Positions 1 to 6,823 are shown, counted from the first letter of the stretch. The stretch: 7,327 nucleotides of DNA from Bacteroidales bacterium Bact_07 (GCA_001603415.1 LUYY01000046.1:1-7327), one strand, 5' to 3'. Translations and numbers: made by a program. The notes: generated by a model from the letters alone, not told the origin.

Positions 1-243
1 TTTAATTTTCACTACAAATGTATGGGGTTGTTCAATTCATTGTTCTTTATCGATGTATTTTTTTTGTTATTTAAAAGCAAAAAAAATGTAAAAGATTGAC
101 ATACAGAGAAATAAAATAATAAAAAAATGTTAAAAAACGAATTTAACTTAAAACTACCTTATGGGGTAACTATATTGCTATGTCAGGTTCACTGTTTAAA
201 AATATTTTGTAACATTACAAATGAATTAATAAGACCATGTAAA
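1..243. other. AT-rich upstream region without supported gene
   Basis: This stretch precedes the M28 peptidase gene and is rich in A and T runs. The peptidase frame is open back to an ATG at 127, but the 39 extra residues show no signal peptide or domain character, so I treat them as untranslated. I found no exact TAnnTTTG motif on the plus strand here. The closest is TATTTTG at 203-209, one base short of consensus, with a TTG at 175-177 that is 25 bp away and so a little far. The peptidase promoter therefore remains unassigned. Confidence 0.5.
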
Positions 244-1701
244 ATGAAAAAGATTAAGGTTCTTGCAGTTGCCTGTATCGTTTTAATGAATGCACAAGCA
301 TCGCTTAGTCAACAAATTGATGCCAATAAGTTAAAGGAACATGTTTACCTGCTTGCAGCCGATTCGCTTATGGGAAGGGGTTTTGGTACTGATGGTGGAC
401 GTAGGGCTGCTCATTACGTTTCAGAACAGTTCGAAAAAATTGGACTTACTGCCTGGCATGGGAAGTACAAGCATCCGTTTATCAGTTCCGGCATGATGCT
501 TAAAACTGAAGGGGCAAACATCATAGGTTGGGTTGAGGGTTCGGACCCAATACTTAAAAACGAGTTCATTGTGCTTGGTGCACATTACGACCATTTGGCA
601 TATAAAATGGAAAATGGTCAACCTGTTGTTTACAACGGCGCCGACGATAATGCCTCGGGGGTTGCTTCGGTTATTGAAATTGGACGATGGCTTGCTCAGA
701 ATAAAGGAAATTTAAAACGTTCGGTTATTCTGGTTGCTTTTGATGGCGAAGAGGCAGGCTTAGTTGGTTCAACTTACCTTGTTAGCCAGCGAATTTTACC
801 TGTTGATAGTATTAAGTTCATGTTTAGCCTCGACATGGTGGGAATGCTGCAAAAATATGGAGGAATCGATCTGGTTGGGAATAAAACACTTAGCCATGGC
901 GATGAGTTTTTTGCTCAGCTGGCAGCCAAACATGATATTAAGGTGAAAAAATCGGGCCGAAAAATTGAAATGCAAACCGATACTCAACCTTTTGGGAAAG
1001 TAGGAATTCCGGCAGTGCATGTTTTTACATCCACCGTGTCGCCTTACCATAAACCCGAAGATGATGCCGATAAGCTTGATTACGACGGGATGGCCCGGAT
1101 AGCAAATTTCGTTGCCGATGCAACCATACAGCTTTCCAATGCCGTTGCTGTTAAACCCGATGCCCGGTTTGCTTCAAAAAATTTAGGCAGTGGTAGATTT
1201 TCTCTGGGGTACCAGTTTGGTATTGGGAATACTTACCATGATTATAAGGATGAGTTTTACAACTCAAAAGAGGGTTTTTCTTTTAACGCTGGTTTGTCAT
1301 CGGTTATAGGTTTAAGTAAATCGCTCGATCTTCAAATCAATGCCCTTTATCAAACCACTGCGACAGAGCATCGCTACGGGAGTTTAAGAACGCATGAGGT
1401 GATGTTTCCTGTCAATATCCTTTTATACCTTGGCGGGAAAAAGCAACAGATGCTATCGCCTAACCTATACCTGATGGGTGGCGGTTACTACTCCTATCGG
1501 TTTGCAGGCAAAATTGGCGATGGCAGTTTCGATATGGAAAAAAACATCCGAAAGGAAAATTATGGTTTTCAGGTTGGCGTTGGCTTTAGAGTTATGAGTG
1601 TGAATTTCCAATTTGTTCGACAGGTTGCATTAAAATCAATTGAGCACGATTACAATATCATTCCAAGTACATTTGTGTTTAGCATGGGTTTTAACTTTTA
1701 G
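244..1701 (+). CDS. Exported M28 zinc peptidase fused to outer-membrane beta-barrel
   Basis: Predicted 485-residue metallopeptidase of family M28, whose members are mostly aminopeptidases using two zinc ions. Starting at ATG 244 gives a classic signal peptide (residues 1 to about 22: MKKIK, a hydrophobic core, then AQASLS). The in-frame ATG at 127 would bury this signal behind 39 unconvincing residues. The peptidase domain spans about 25-300 and all family ligands are visible: H114 in GAHYDH, D135 in GADDNASG, catalytic E169 and ligand E170 in DGEEAG, D197 in SLDMVG, and H269 in SPYHKPEDD. No PA-domain insertion is seen. Residues about 317-485 form eight amphipathic beta-strands ending in F, as in OMP_b-brl/PorT-like 8-strand barrels. 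Because both ends of such barrels face the periplasm, I infer a periplasmic peptidase anchored to the outer membrane. The substrate is unknown. It is probably co-transcribed with the C26 lipoprotein gene 18 bp downstream. The stop codon is TAG. Confidence 0.9.
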   Translation: MKKIKVLAVACIVLMNAQASLSQQIDANKLKEHVYLLAADSLMGRGFGTDGGRRAAHYVSEQFEKIGLTAWHGKYKHPFISSGMMLKTEGANIIGWVEGSDPILKNEFIVLGAHYDHLAYKMENGQPVVYNGADDNASGVASVIEIGRWLAQNKGNLKRSVILVAFDGEEAGLVGSTYLVSQRILPVDSIKFMFSLDMVGMLQKYGGIDLVGNKTLSHGDEFFAQLAAKHDIKVKKSGRKIEMQTDTQPFGKVGIPAVHVFTSTVSPYHKPEDDADKLDYDGMARIANFVADATIQLSNAVAVKPDARFASKNLGSGRFSLGYQFGIGNTYHDYKDEFYNSKEGFSFNAGLSSVIGLSKSLDLQINALYQTTATEHRYGSLRTHEVMFPVNILLYLGGKKQQMLSPNLYLMGGGYYSYRFAGKIGDGSFDMEKNIRKENYGFQVGVGFRVMSVNFQFVRQVALKSIEHDYNIIPSTFVFSMGFNF

Positions 1702-1719
1702 TCACGTAACCATTACATC

Positions 1720-2835
1720 ATGAAAAATAGGTTGAAAATCATACTGCTTGCCGCAACGGCTTTGCTGGGCATCATATCCTGCAATAGGGATAGTGGTAAT
1801 ATTGTTATAGGTATTGATGATATCGGTAAAAACGATAGGGTGCTTGTTCTAATGCACCCCACCGAGAATAACATCAAAACATTTAATTATCTGATTGACA
1901 ATAATGTATTACCAATACCATCAGTTGTAAAGGTAATTGGAGTATATCACACTTCCGAAAAATACGACTATACCAAATCGGTTGAGTATATAAAGAAGAA
2001 TAAGTTGACAAATTTTAGGCTGTTGCCAGTACAGGAGCCAATAACCGAAAGTGGTATTTTTAGGGTAAACGAGTGCTCCGCTGTTTTTACCCGATTAACA
2101 AAGGTTAGCGATGGTATTATTTTTACGGGTGGCCCCGACATTCCGCCTTCCATTTACGGTGAAAAAACATCATTCCTAACCCAAATTACCGATCCGGTGC
2201 GTCATTGCTTTGAGATATCGTTTATGTTCCATTTAATTGGGGGAACAAGGGATACTTTATTTCAACCTTTACTCGATGCCAAGCCTCTGATGCCAGTTAT
2301 AGGTATTTGCCTTGGCATGCAAACCATGAATGTTGCTGCTGGTGGAACCTTAATTCAGGACATACCCTCGGAAATATACGGTATTAGTAACGTTGAGGAT
2401 GCCCTCATGCAACAAACCAATAGCATGCATAGGAACTACAATGCCAATTATGCACTGGATGATAAACTGCTTTGGGGAAACTTCCATCAGATTAATATTT
2501 TAGACGAGCCGTTAAAATCGATTTGCCAAAGTCAGCCCTGGGTTTTAAGTAGCCACCATCAGGCGGTGGAGATGTTGGGTAGAAACTTGAAGGTTATTGC
2601 CACATCGGTCGATGGCAAAGTGGTTGAAGCAATTGCACACACAAAATACCCAAACGTCATTGGGATTCAATTTCATCCGGAACCCACACTTCTATATAAT
2701 AACGATGAGTTTTTGCGGTTTGTACCCAACCAACCCTCGAGGCTAACATACCTCGACATGTATTCGGGTGAGGCCGGCGAAAAGTTTCACCGTAACTTTT
2801 GGTCGTGGTTTGGTCGAAAAGTTATCGAGCAGTAA
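1720..2835 (+). CDS. Lipoprotein with class I glutamine amidotransferase (peptidase C26-like) domain
   Basis: A 371-residue protein with a lipoprotein signal: a charged start (MKNRLK), a hydrophobic stretch and a lipobox IISC with the acylated Cys at 21. The mature part belongs to the class I glutamine amidotransferase / gamma-glutamyl hydrolase (C26, PuuD-like) group. Visible motifs are GGPDIPPSIYGE at 137-148, the nucleophile elbow GICLGMQ with C197, SSHHQAVE at 277-284 and GIQFHPE with H319 and E321, giving an intact Cys-His-Glu triad. It is longer than cytoplasmic PuuD-type enzymes (about 250 residues) because of the signal, about 100 residues before the GGPD motif, and a tail after the HPE motif. 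By family, hydrolysis of a gamma-glutamyl bond is the likely chemistry; the substrate cannot be told. The lipid anchor places it in the envelope beside the M28 peptidase encoded 18 bp upstream. Start ATG 1720 is the only one that keeps the signal. Its 3' end lies 4 bp from the convergent pyrF. Confidence 0.88.
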   Translation: MKNRLKIILLAATALLGIISCNRDSGNIVIGIDDIGKNDRVLVLMHPTENNIKTFNYLIDNNVLPIPSVVKVIGVYHTSEKYDYTKSVEYIKKNKLTNFRLLPVQEPITESGIFRVNECSAVFTRLTKVSDGIIFTGGPDIPPSIYGEKTSFLTQITDPVRHCFEISFMFHLIGGTRDTLFQPLLDAKPLMPVIGICLGMQTMNVAAGGTLIQDIPSEIYGISNVEDALMQQTNSMHRNYNANYALDDKLLWGNFHQINILDEPLKSICQSQPWVLSSHHQAVEMLGRNLKVIATSVDGKVVEAIAHTKYPNVIGIQFHPEPTLLYNNDEFLRFVPNQPSRLTYLDMYSGEAGEKFHRNFWSWFGRKVIEQ

Positions 2836-2839
2836 TGGC

Positions 2840-3679
2840 TTATATCAAACCTTTCTGTTGGAGTAAACTTTCCATTTCCTGTTGAAGTTTGAGGGCGCGT
2901 TTGCGAGCCTCCGTGGTAAAGTTGCCGGTTATGTCGGCATAAATTATGCCACGCGATGAGTTTACTATTAGCCCGCAGCGGTGATTCATGCCACTCTCGG
3001 CTACCTTTTGAAGGCTTCCGCCTTGTTCGCCAACACCTGGTACAAGCAGGAAATGGTATGGGGCATGCTTGCGCACTGCTGCAAAGTACTCGGGATGCGT
3101 AGCCCCAACAACAAACATCATGTTGGCATCGCTGCCCCAGTGCATCGATTTTAGAACTACATCCTCAAATAGCAAATTGCCGGTTTGCTTGTTTTCCACC
3201 AGCTGAAAATCGCCAAAACTCTCATTGGAGGTAATTGCCAAAAGTATAGTCCATTTCCCATCGTATTGCAAGTAGGGAACCACAGAGTCTTGGCCGAGGT
3301 AAGGCGATACAGTTACCGCATCGCAGCCCAAGCTGTGGAAGTATGCCTTTGCATACATTCGGGCAGTGTTTGCAATGTCACCGCGTTTGGCATCGGCAAT
3401 TACAAGCAAATCGGGATGATGGGTTTTAAGATACTTAACAGTTTTAACTAAGCTATTCCAGCCCGCTGCACCATGAACCTCATAAAAAGCCAGATTTAAC
3501 TTGTAGGCGATAGCTAAATCGTGGGTGGCTTCAATGATTTTGCGGTTGAACTCAAACATCGGATCATCCTTGGTGAGCAAATGCTCAGGGATTTTTGTGA
3601 GTTCGGTATCGAGCCCAACACATAGAAAACTGCGTTTCTTTTTTATCTGTTCAAATAGTTCTTGGGCTGTCATAGGCAT
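2840..3679 (-). CDS. pyrF: Orotidine-5'-phosphate decarboxylase, subfamily 2
   Basis: A 279-residue cytoplasmic enzyme that decarboxylates orotidine 5'-monophosphate to UMP, the last step of de novo pyrimidine synthesis. The N-terminal strand carries VGLDTE (21-26). The catalytic signature DAKRGD lies at 96-101, with K98 the proton donor and D96/D101 the charged network. The phosphate-binding region is formed by PGVGEQGG (214-221) and VNSSRG (239-244). Its length exceeds the ~240 residues of the E. coli-type enzyme and fits the longer subfamily 2. ATG 3679 gives MPMTAQELF; the second ATG at 3673 (MTAQELF) resembles the usual family start and is an equally good choice. The start is 6 bp (or 12 bp) past the prfA stop, so the two are almost surely one transcript. 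No separate promoter motif is seen. The stop is TAA, 4 bp from the end of the convergent lipoprotein gene. Confidence 0.96.
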   Translation of the reverse strand: MPMTAQELFEQIKKKRSFLCVGLDTELTKIPEHLLTKDDPMFEFNRKIIEATHDLAIAYKLNLAFYEVHGAAGWNSLVKTVKYLKTHHPDLLVIADAKRGDIANTARMYAKAYFHSLGCDAVTVSPYLGQDSVVPYLQYDGKWTILLAITSNESFGDFQLVENKQTGNLLFEDVVLKSMHWGSDANMMFVVGATHPEYFAAVRKHAPYHFLLVPGVGEQGGSLQKVAESGMNHRCGLIVNSSRGIIYADITGNFTTEARKRALKLQQEMESLLQQKGLI

Positions 3680-3685
3680 TGGTTT

Positions 3686-4777
3686 TTATTCTTCGGCAGC
3701 AGCAGCTTTTAGCCTTTCAGCATTTTCGGCAAGCTGTAGCTTATCAATTATCTCTTGTAAATCGCCATCCATTATGGCCGATAGGTTATACAGGGTAAGA
3801 TTTATACGATGATCGGTTACCCGCCCTTGAGGGTAATTGTAGGTACGGATTTTGGCCGACCTGTCGCCGGTGGAAACCATCGTTTTACGCTTCGATGCAA
3901 TTTCATCGAGGTACTTTTGGTATTCCATGTTGTAAAGTCGGGTACGGAGTTCCGCTAAAGCTTTCTCAAAATTCTTTATCTGCGATTTCTGATCCTGGCA
4001 TTGAACCACAATGCCGGTGGGTATATGGGTTAATCTAATGGCTGAGTAGGTGGTGTTAACGCTTTGTCCGCCAGGTCCACTGGAACAGAAAGTATCCTTA
4101 CGGATATCTTCCATTTTAAGGTCGATATCAAACTCGTCGGCCTCAGGAAGTACGGCTACCGTTGCTGCCGATGTATGAACCCTACCTTGTGTTTCGGTTT
4201 GAGGCACTCGCTGAACGCGGTGAACGCCCGATTCGTACTTAAGTACACCGTAAACACCATTGCCGGTAACGTTTATAATAATTTCCTTGTAACCGCCAAC
4301 CGTTCCCTCGGAGAAACTGGTAACCTCGTACTTCCAACCTTTCTTCTCAAAGTACTTGGTGTACATGCGGAAAAGGTCTCCGGCAAAAATGCTTGCTTCA
4401 TCGCCGCCAGTGCCAGCGCGGATTTCCATAACAGCATTTTTCGAGTCTTGTGGATCGGCAGGGAGAAGCAGTATTTTGATTTCTTCTTCCAGTGCTTCCT
4501 GTTCATGGGTAAGCGATTCCAACTCCATTTTGGCCATCTCGCGGAGTTCTTCATCCTTCTCGTTGGCCAGAATCTGCCTCGATGACTCTATGTTGCTAAG
4601 AACGTTCTTATATTTCTCGTAAGCCTCAACAACAGGCTCAAGCTGTTTGTACTCCTTGTTAAGTGCAACAAATCTTTTCATGTCGGCCATAACAGCAGGG
4701 TCGGTTATCTGCTGGCCGATTTCTTCGAACTTATGCCTAATTCCTTCAAGCTTGCGCAGTATAGTATTATCTGCCAT
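3686..4777 (-). CDS. prfA: Peptide chain release factor 1
   Basis: A 363-residue class I release factor that reads UAA and UAG stop codons in the ribosomal A site and triggers release of the finished peptide. Residues 1-105 are the helical, charged N-terminal domain. EIRAGTGGDEASIFAGDLF (118-136) is the conserved entry to domain 2. The stop-codon-recognition tripeptide is PQT (192-194) in VQRVPQTETQGR, of PxT type and so RF1 rather than RF2 (SPF). The catalytic GGQ loop is GPGGQSVN with GGQ at 236-238, the glutamine normally methylated by PrmC. Full length, with no programmed frameshift (that is an RF2 feature). ATG 4777 fits the family start. An exact TAnnTTTG -7 motif 18 bp upstream suggests its own promoter in addition to read-through from purM (47-bp gap). 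pyrF follows 6 bp downstream. Confidence 0.98.
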   Translation of the reverse strand: MADNTILRKLEGIRHKFEEIGQQITDPAVMADMKRFVALNKEYKQLEPVVEAYEKYKNVLSNIESSRQILANEKDEELREMAKMELESLTHEQEALEEEIKILLLPADPQDSKNAVMEIRAGTGGDEASIFAGDLFRMYTKYFEKKGWKYEVTSFSEGTVGGYKEIIINVTGNGVYGVLKYESGVHRVQRVPQTETQGRVHTSAATVAVLPEADEFDIDLKMEDIRKDTFCSSGPGGQSVNTTYSAIRLTHIPTGIVVQCQDQKSQIKNFEKALAELRTRLYNMEYQKYLDEIASKRKTMVSTGDRSAKIRTYNYPQGRVTDHRINLTLYNLSAIMDGDLQEIIDKLQLAENAERLKAAAAEE

Positions 4778-4795
4778 ATCAAAAATTTATTGGCA

Positions 4796-4803
4796 CAAAG
4801 GTA
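4796..4803 (-). promoter_or_regulatory. Bacteroidota -7 promoter motif for prfA
   Basis: On the minus strand these bases read TACCTTTG, an exact match to the Bacteroidota sigma-ABfr -7 consensus TAnnTTTG. The motif ends 18 bp before the prfA ATG, almost the same spacing as the identical octamer before purM (17 bp). No clear TTG is seen at the -33 position, so this may be weak or secondary. It would add prfA-pyrF transcription independent of purM. Confidence 0.5.
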
Positions 4804-4824
4804 AGCAAAAAATCTGTTTTAGAG

Positions 4825-5994
4825 TTAGTAATGGAACTCTCCAAATGGCGACTTAATGGTTAATTTGTTTGAAGTAGCCTCGGTGCAGTAACCTACAACT
4901 TGTGCCTGAACATCAAATTCTTTGGCAATTGCTATGATATCGTCGGCAAATTCAGGGTAAACATATATTTCGAACCGATGCCCCATATTGAATACCTTGT
5001 ACATTTCGTGCCAGGGAGTATTGGATTGCTCTTGAATAATTCGGAAAAGTGGAGGTACTGGAAACAGGTTGTCTTTTACCACGTGCAGATTGTTCACAAA
5101 GTTCATCACTTTGGTTTGTGCACCACCTGAGCAGTGAACCATGCCATGAATTACCGGCCGGTAGGTGTCTAAAACGGCTTTTATGATCGGGGCGTACGTT
5201 CTTGTAGGCGATAAAACGAGCTTACCTGCTGTAAGTCCGGTTTCATCAATTATTTGGTCAAGTTTAAGATTGCCGCTGTAAACTAAATCATCAGGAACTT
5301 GAGGGTCGTAGCTTTCCGGGTACTTTTGGGCAAGGTAATGACCGAATACATCATGGCGAGCCGAAGTTAGGCCATTGCTGCCCATGCCTCCGTTATACTC
5401 TTTTTCGTAGGAGGCTTTCCCATATGAGGCTAAGCCTATTATTACATCGCCATCCTGAATGTTGCTGTTTGATATAACCTGACTCCTTTTGATGCGGGCG
5501 GTAACGGTTGAGTCAACAATTACTGTTCGAACCAAGTCGCCCACATCGGCAGTTTCGCCACCGGTAAGTACAATGTTGATACCCATGCTGCGCATGGATT
5601 GACAAAACTCTTCGGTACCTTCAATTATAGTGGATATTACTTCGCCAGGAATTAGATTCTTGTTTCGCCCAATGGTTGACGATAACACGATGTTGTCTGT
5701 AACTCCCACGCACAGCAGGTCGTCGATGTTCATAACAATAGCATCCTGGGCAATGCCCTTCCATACCGATATGTCGCCTGTTTCGCGCCAGTAAATGTAC
5801 GCTAACGACGATTTGGTGCCGGCTCCGTCGGCGTGCATTACCAAGCAGTAATCGGGATCGCCTGTTAGATAATCGGGAACAATCTTGCAGAAAGCCTTCG
5901 GGAATAATCCTTTGTCGAGGTTGCTTATAGCCTTATGAACATCGTCTTTTGATGCTGAAACACCACGCTTGTCGTATCGTGAACTGTTACTCAT
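4825..5994 (-). CDS. purM: Phosphoribosylformylglycinamidine cyclo-ligase (AIR synthetase), divergent form
   Basis: A 389-residue cytoplasmic enzyme that closes the imidazole ring: FGAM plus ATP gives AIR, ADP and phosphate, a step of purine synthesis. The PurM landmarks occur in order: HADGAGTKS (54-62; DGVGTK in E. coli), GGETADVGD (145-153), SNGLTSARH (206-214), SPTRTYAPI (262-270), HCSGGAQTKV (286-295) and MYKVFNMGHRFEIYV (331-345). The last two depart from the E. coli pattern (HLTGGG; MYRTFNCGVGM), and the protein is about 45 residues longer. This matches my memory of the Bacteroidota form rather than a different AIR-synthase-related enzyme such as PurL, SelD or HypE, because the SNG, PTR and MYK-FN motifs are PurM-specific. 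ATG 5994 gives MSNSSRYDKRGVSASK, the expected start. A good promoter sits just upstream, making purM the first gene of the purM-prfA-pyrF block. I recall this gene order from Bacteroidales genomes. Confidence 0.95.
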   Translation of the reverse strand: MSNSSRYDKRGVSASKDDVHKAISNLDKGLFPKAFCKIVPDYLTGDPDYCLVMHADGAGTKSSLAYIYWRETGDISVWKGIAQDAIVMNIDDLLCVGVTDNIVLSSTIGRNKNLIPGEVISTIIEGTEEFCQSMRSMGINIVLTGGETADVGDLVRTVIVDSTVTARIKRSQVISNSNIQDGDVIIGLASYGKASYEKEYNGGMGSNGLTSARHDVFGHYLAQKYPESYDPQVPDDLVYSGNLKLDQIIDETGLTAGKLVLSPTRTYAPIIKAVLDTYRPVIHGMVHCSGGAQTKVMNFVNNLHVVKDNLFPVPPLFRIIQEQSNTPWHEMYKVFNMGHRFEIYVYPEFADDIIAIAKEFDVQAQVVGYCTEATSNKLTIKSPFGEFHY

Positions 5995-6011
5995 GGGTTG
6001 CGTTTTAATGG

Positions 6012-6042
6012 CAAAGGTAACCCATATTTACTATACTACCAA
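6012..6042 (-). promoter_or_regulatory. Bacteroidota-type promoter of purM-prfA-pyrF
   Basis: On the minus strand a TTG (6042-6040, the -33 element) is followed after 20 bp by TACCTTTG (6019-6012), an exact TAnnTTTG -7 element. The -7 ends 17 bp before the purM ATG, so the 5' leader would be only about 10-12 nt and leaves no room for a riboswitch. This is the best promoter in the window. Inference rests on the consensus and position only. Confidence 0.65.
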
Positions 6043-6062
6043 TAAGAATTTGTTTGCAGTAT

Positions 6063-6422
6063 CTACTTTAAGCCGCCTACGGTAAGTAACTTCTTTTTCG
6101 ATTCATTAACCCATTTTACTTCGGCAGGAGTATCTACCAACCAAACCTTTATATCGGCATCTTTTTCTTCATCAACAAAAATCAGTGTGATATCGGCTTC
6201 TTTTGGGGTCTCCACTTCCATCATCACACCGGGTTTGGTAATTTCCTTTGCATCGTAAATTATGCAGAAGTGCAGGTCGGCCTTCTCGGGGCTATCAACA
6301 ATGAAAAATTTTACCTGGGCATTCTTGACATCCTCGGCTTCGTAGAACTTTTGTGCTGCCGATGTGCCGCTATAACCAAGTAAAATCAAAAAAAGGTATA
6401 GTATTTTTACTGTTAACCTCAT
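6063..6422 (-). CDS. Small secreted 13-residue-repeat protein, DUF6150-like
   Basis: A 119-residue protein of unknown function. I chose ATG 6422, giving a signal peptide MRLTVK plus a hydrophobic core and SAA at 21-23 before the likely cleavage site; the open frame can be pushed back to a TTG at 6434, but that adds only four residues. The mature part (about 96 residues) is made of degenerate 13-residue units: KFFIVDSPEKADL (38-50), VMMEVETPKEADI (66-78), TLIFVDEEKDADI (79-91) and KVWLVDTPAEVKW (92-104). The consensus is a beta-strand, then V-[DE]-x-P-x-E-A-D-[IL]. A FYEAED motif lies just after the signal and a Lys-rich tail (ESKKK) at the end. This resembles the short DUF6150 family, which I recognise from memory only. 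It is rich in Asp and Glu and probably periplasmic or extracellular. It lies in the same direction as purM, 68 bp upstream of it, but purM has its own promoter. The stop is TAG. Confidence 0.75.
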   Translation of the reverse strand: MRLTVKILYLFLILLGYSGTSAAQKFYEAEDVKNAQVKFFIVDSPEKADLHFCIIYDAKEITKPGVMMEVETPKEADITLIFVDEEKDADIKVWLVDTPAEVKWVNESKKKLLTVGGLK

Positions 6423-6486
6423 TGTTACATGCAATAATTATACTATTAAGGTTCCCAAAAAGTTACGTTGCAAAATAAGTTCAATG

Positions 6487-6494
6487 CAAAACTA
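6487..6494 (-). promoter_or_regulatory. Possible -7 promoter element of the DUF6150-like gene
   Basis: The minus strand reads TAGTTTTG, an exact TAnnTTTG match, 64 bp before the chosen ATG at 6422. No TTG stands at the usual -33 distance, so the support is a single octamer in AT-rich DNA and could be chance. Confidence 0.3.
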
Positions 6495-6590
6495 ACAATT
6501 TGTTTGAAATGTAATGTGGTAATGACAAATTTAGTGCCAGATAACTTTATCCCAAGTGCTATGAATTAACAAATTCAATTAGGCTAATAA

Positions 6591-6697
6591 AATGGGAATG
6601 TAGTAACATTTTTAGAGGAATGAATCGAATTGATAGAATGGGAGGGAATTAGAGTACGTTAAACCGAAATGTGGATGGAGTAACACCTTAAGAGGAA
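6591..6697. repeat. Diverged 30-bp direct repeat, offset 77 bp
   Basis: Copy 1 is 6591-6620 and copy 2 is 6668-6697. Aligned without gaps, 24 of 30 bases match, including two exact 7-mers, AGTAACA and AGAGGAA, separated by 5 bp in both copies. Weaker similarity continues for about 19 more bases (10 of 19). Copy 2 lies inside the inverted repeat at 6660-6737. It may be an old duplication or a pair of protein-binding sites; the sequence does not decide. Confidence 0.5.
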
Positions 6698-6737
6698 ATT
6701 CTTCAACTGAAATAATCAATGGCCTTATTTCGGTTTA
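6660..6737. repeat. Perfect 11-bp inverted repeat
   Basis: The left arm TAAACCGAAAT (6660-6670) is the exact reverse complement of the right arm ATTTCGGTTTA (6727-6737), enclosing 56 bp. Next to the inner ends a G/T wobble could extend pairing by one in RNA from the plus strand. The enclosed DNA contains the second copy of the direct repeat. It could be the stem of a structured RNA or the ends of a small degenerate element; no target-site duplication is evident. Confidence 0.5.
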
Positions 6738-6823
6738 TAGTTTTCATTAAGAGATAAAAAAGGCTGAAAATTCAAAAAATGAGAACTTATTCCCTTCGAT
6801 TGGACTTGACCCTAAACACATTT

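Noticed and set aside
96..122. TTGACA (96-101) as a sigma-70 -35 element with a TAATAA-like -10
   Set aside because: Spacer and -10 are poor, and the organism looks like a Bacteroidota, whose main sigma factor uses a different consensus; AT-rich DNA gives such matches by chance.
175..209. TTG plus TATTTTG as a promoter for the peptidase gene
   Set aside because: The -7 is one base short of TAnnTTTG and the 25-bp gap is longer than usual.
127..243. N-terminal extension of the M28 peptidase from the ATG at 127
   Set aside because: It would place 39 residues before a textbook signal peptide beginning at 244 and shows no domain character of its own.
796..1050. Antisense open frame within the M28 peptidase gene
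   Set aside because: It overlaps the catalytic-domain coding sequence on the other strand and has no signal or domain.
4064..4585. 173-codon open frame on the plus strand within prfA
   Set aside because: It lies wholly antisense to a well-conserved prfA and its translation has no recognisable features; it is a shadow frame.
6591..6697. CRISPR array
   Set aside because: Only two imperfect copies with 47 bp between them, no further units and no cas genes.
6741..6770. 6-bp inverted repeat TTTTCA/TGAAAA
   Set aside because: Short, AT-only apart from one pair, and expected by chance in this composition.
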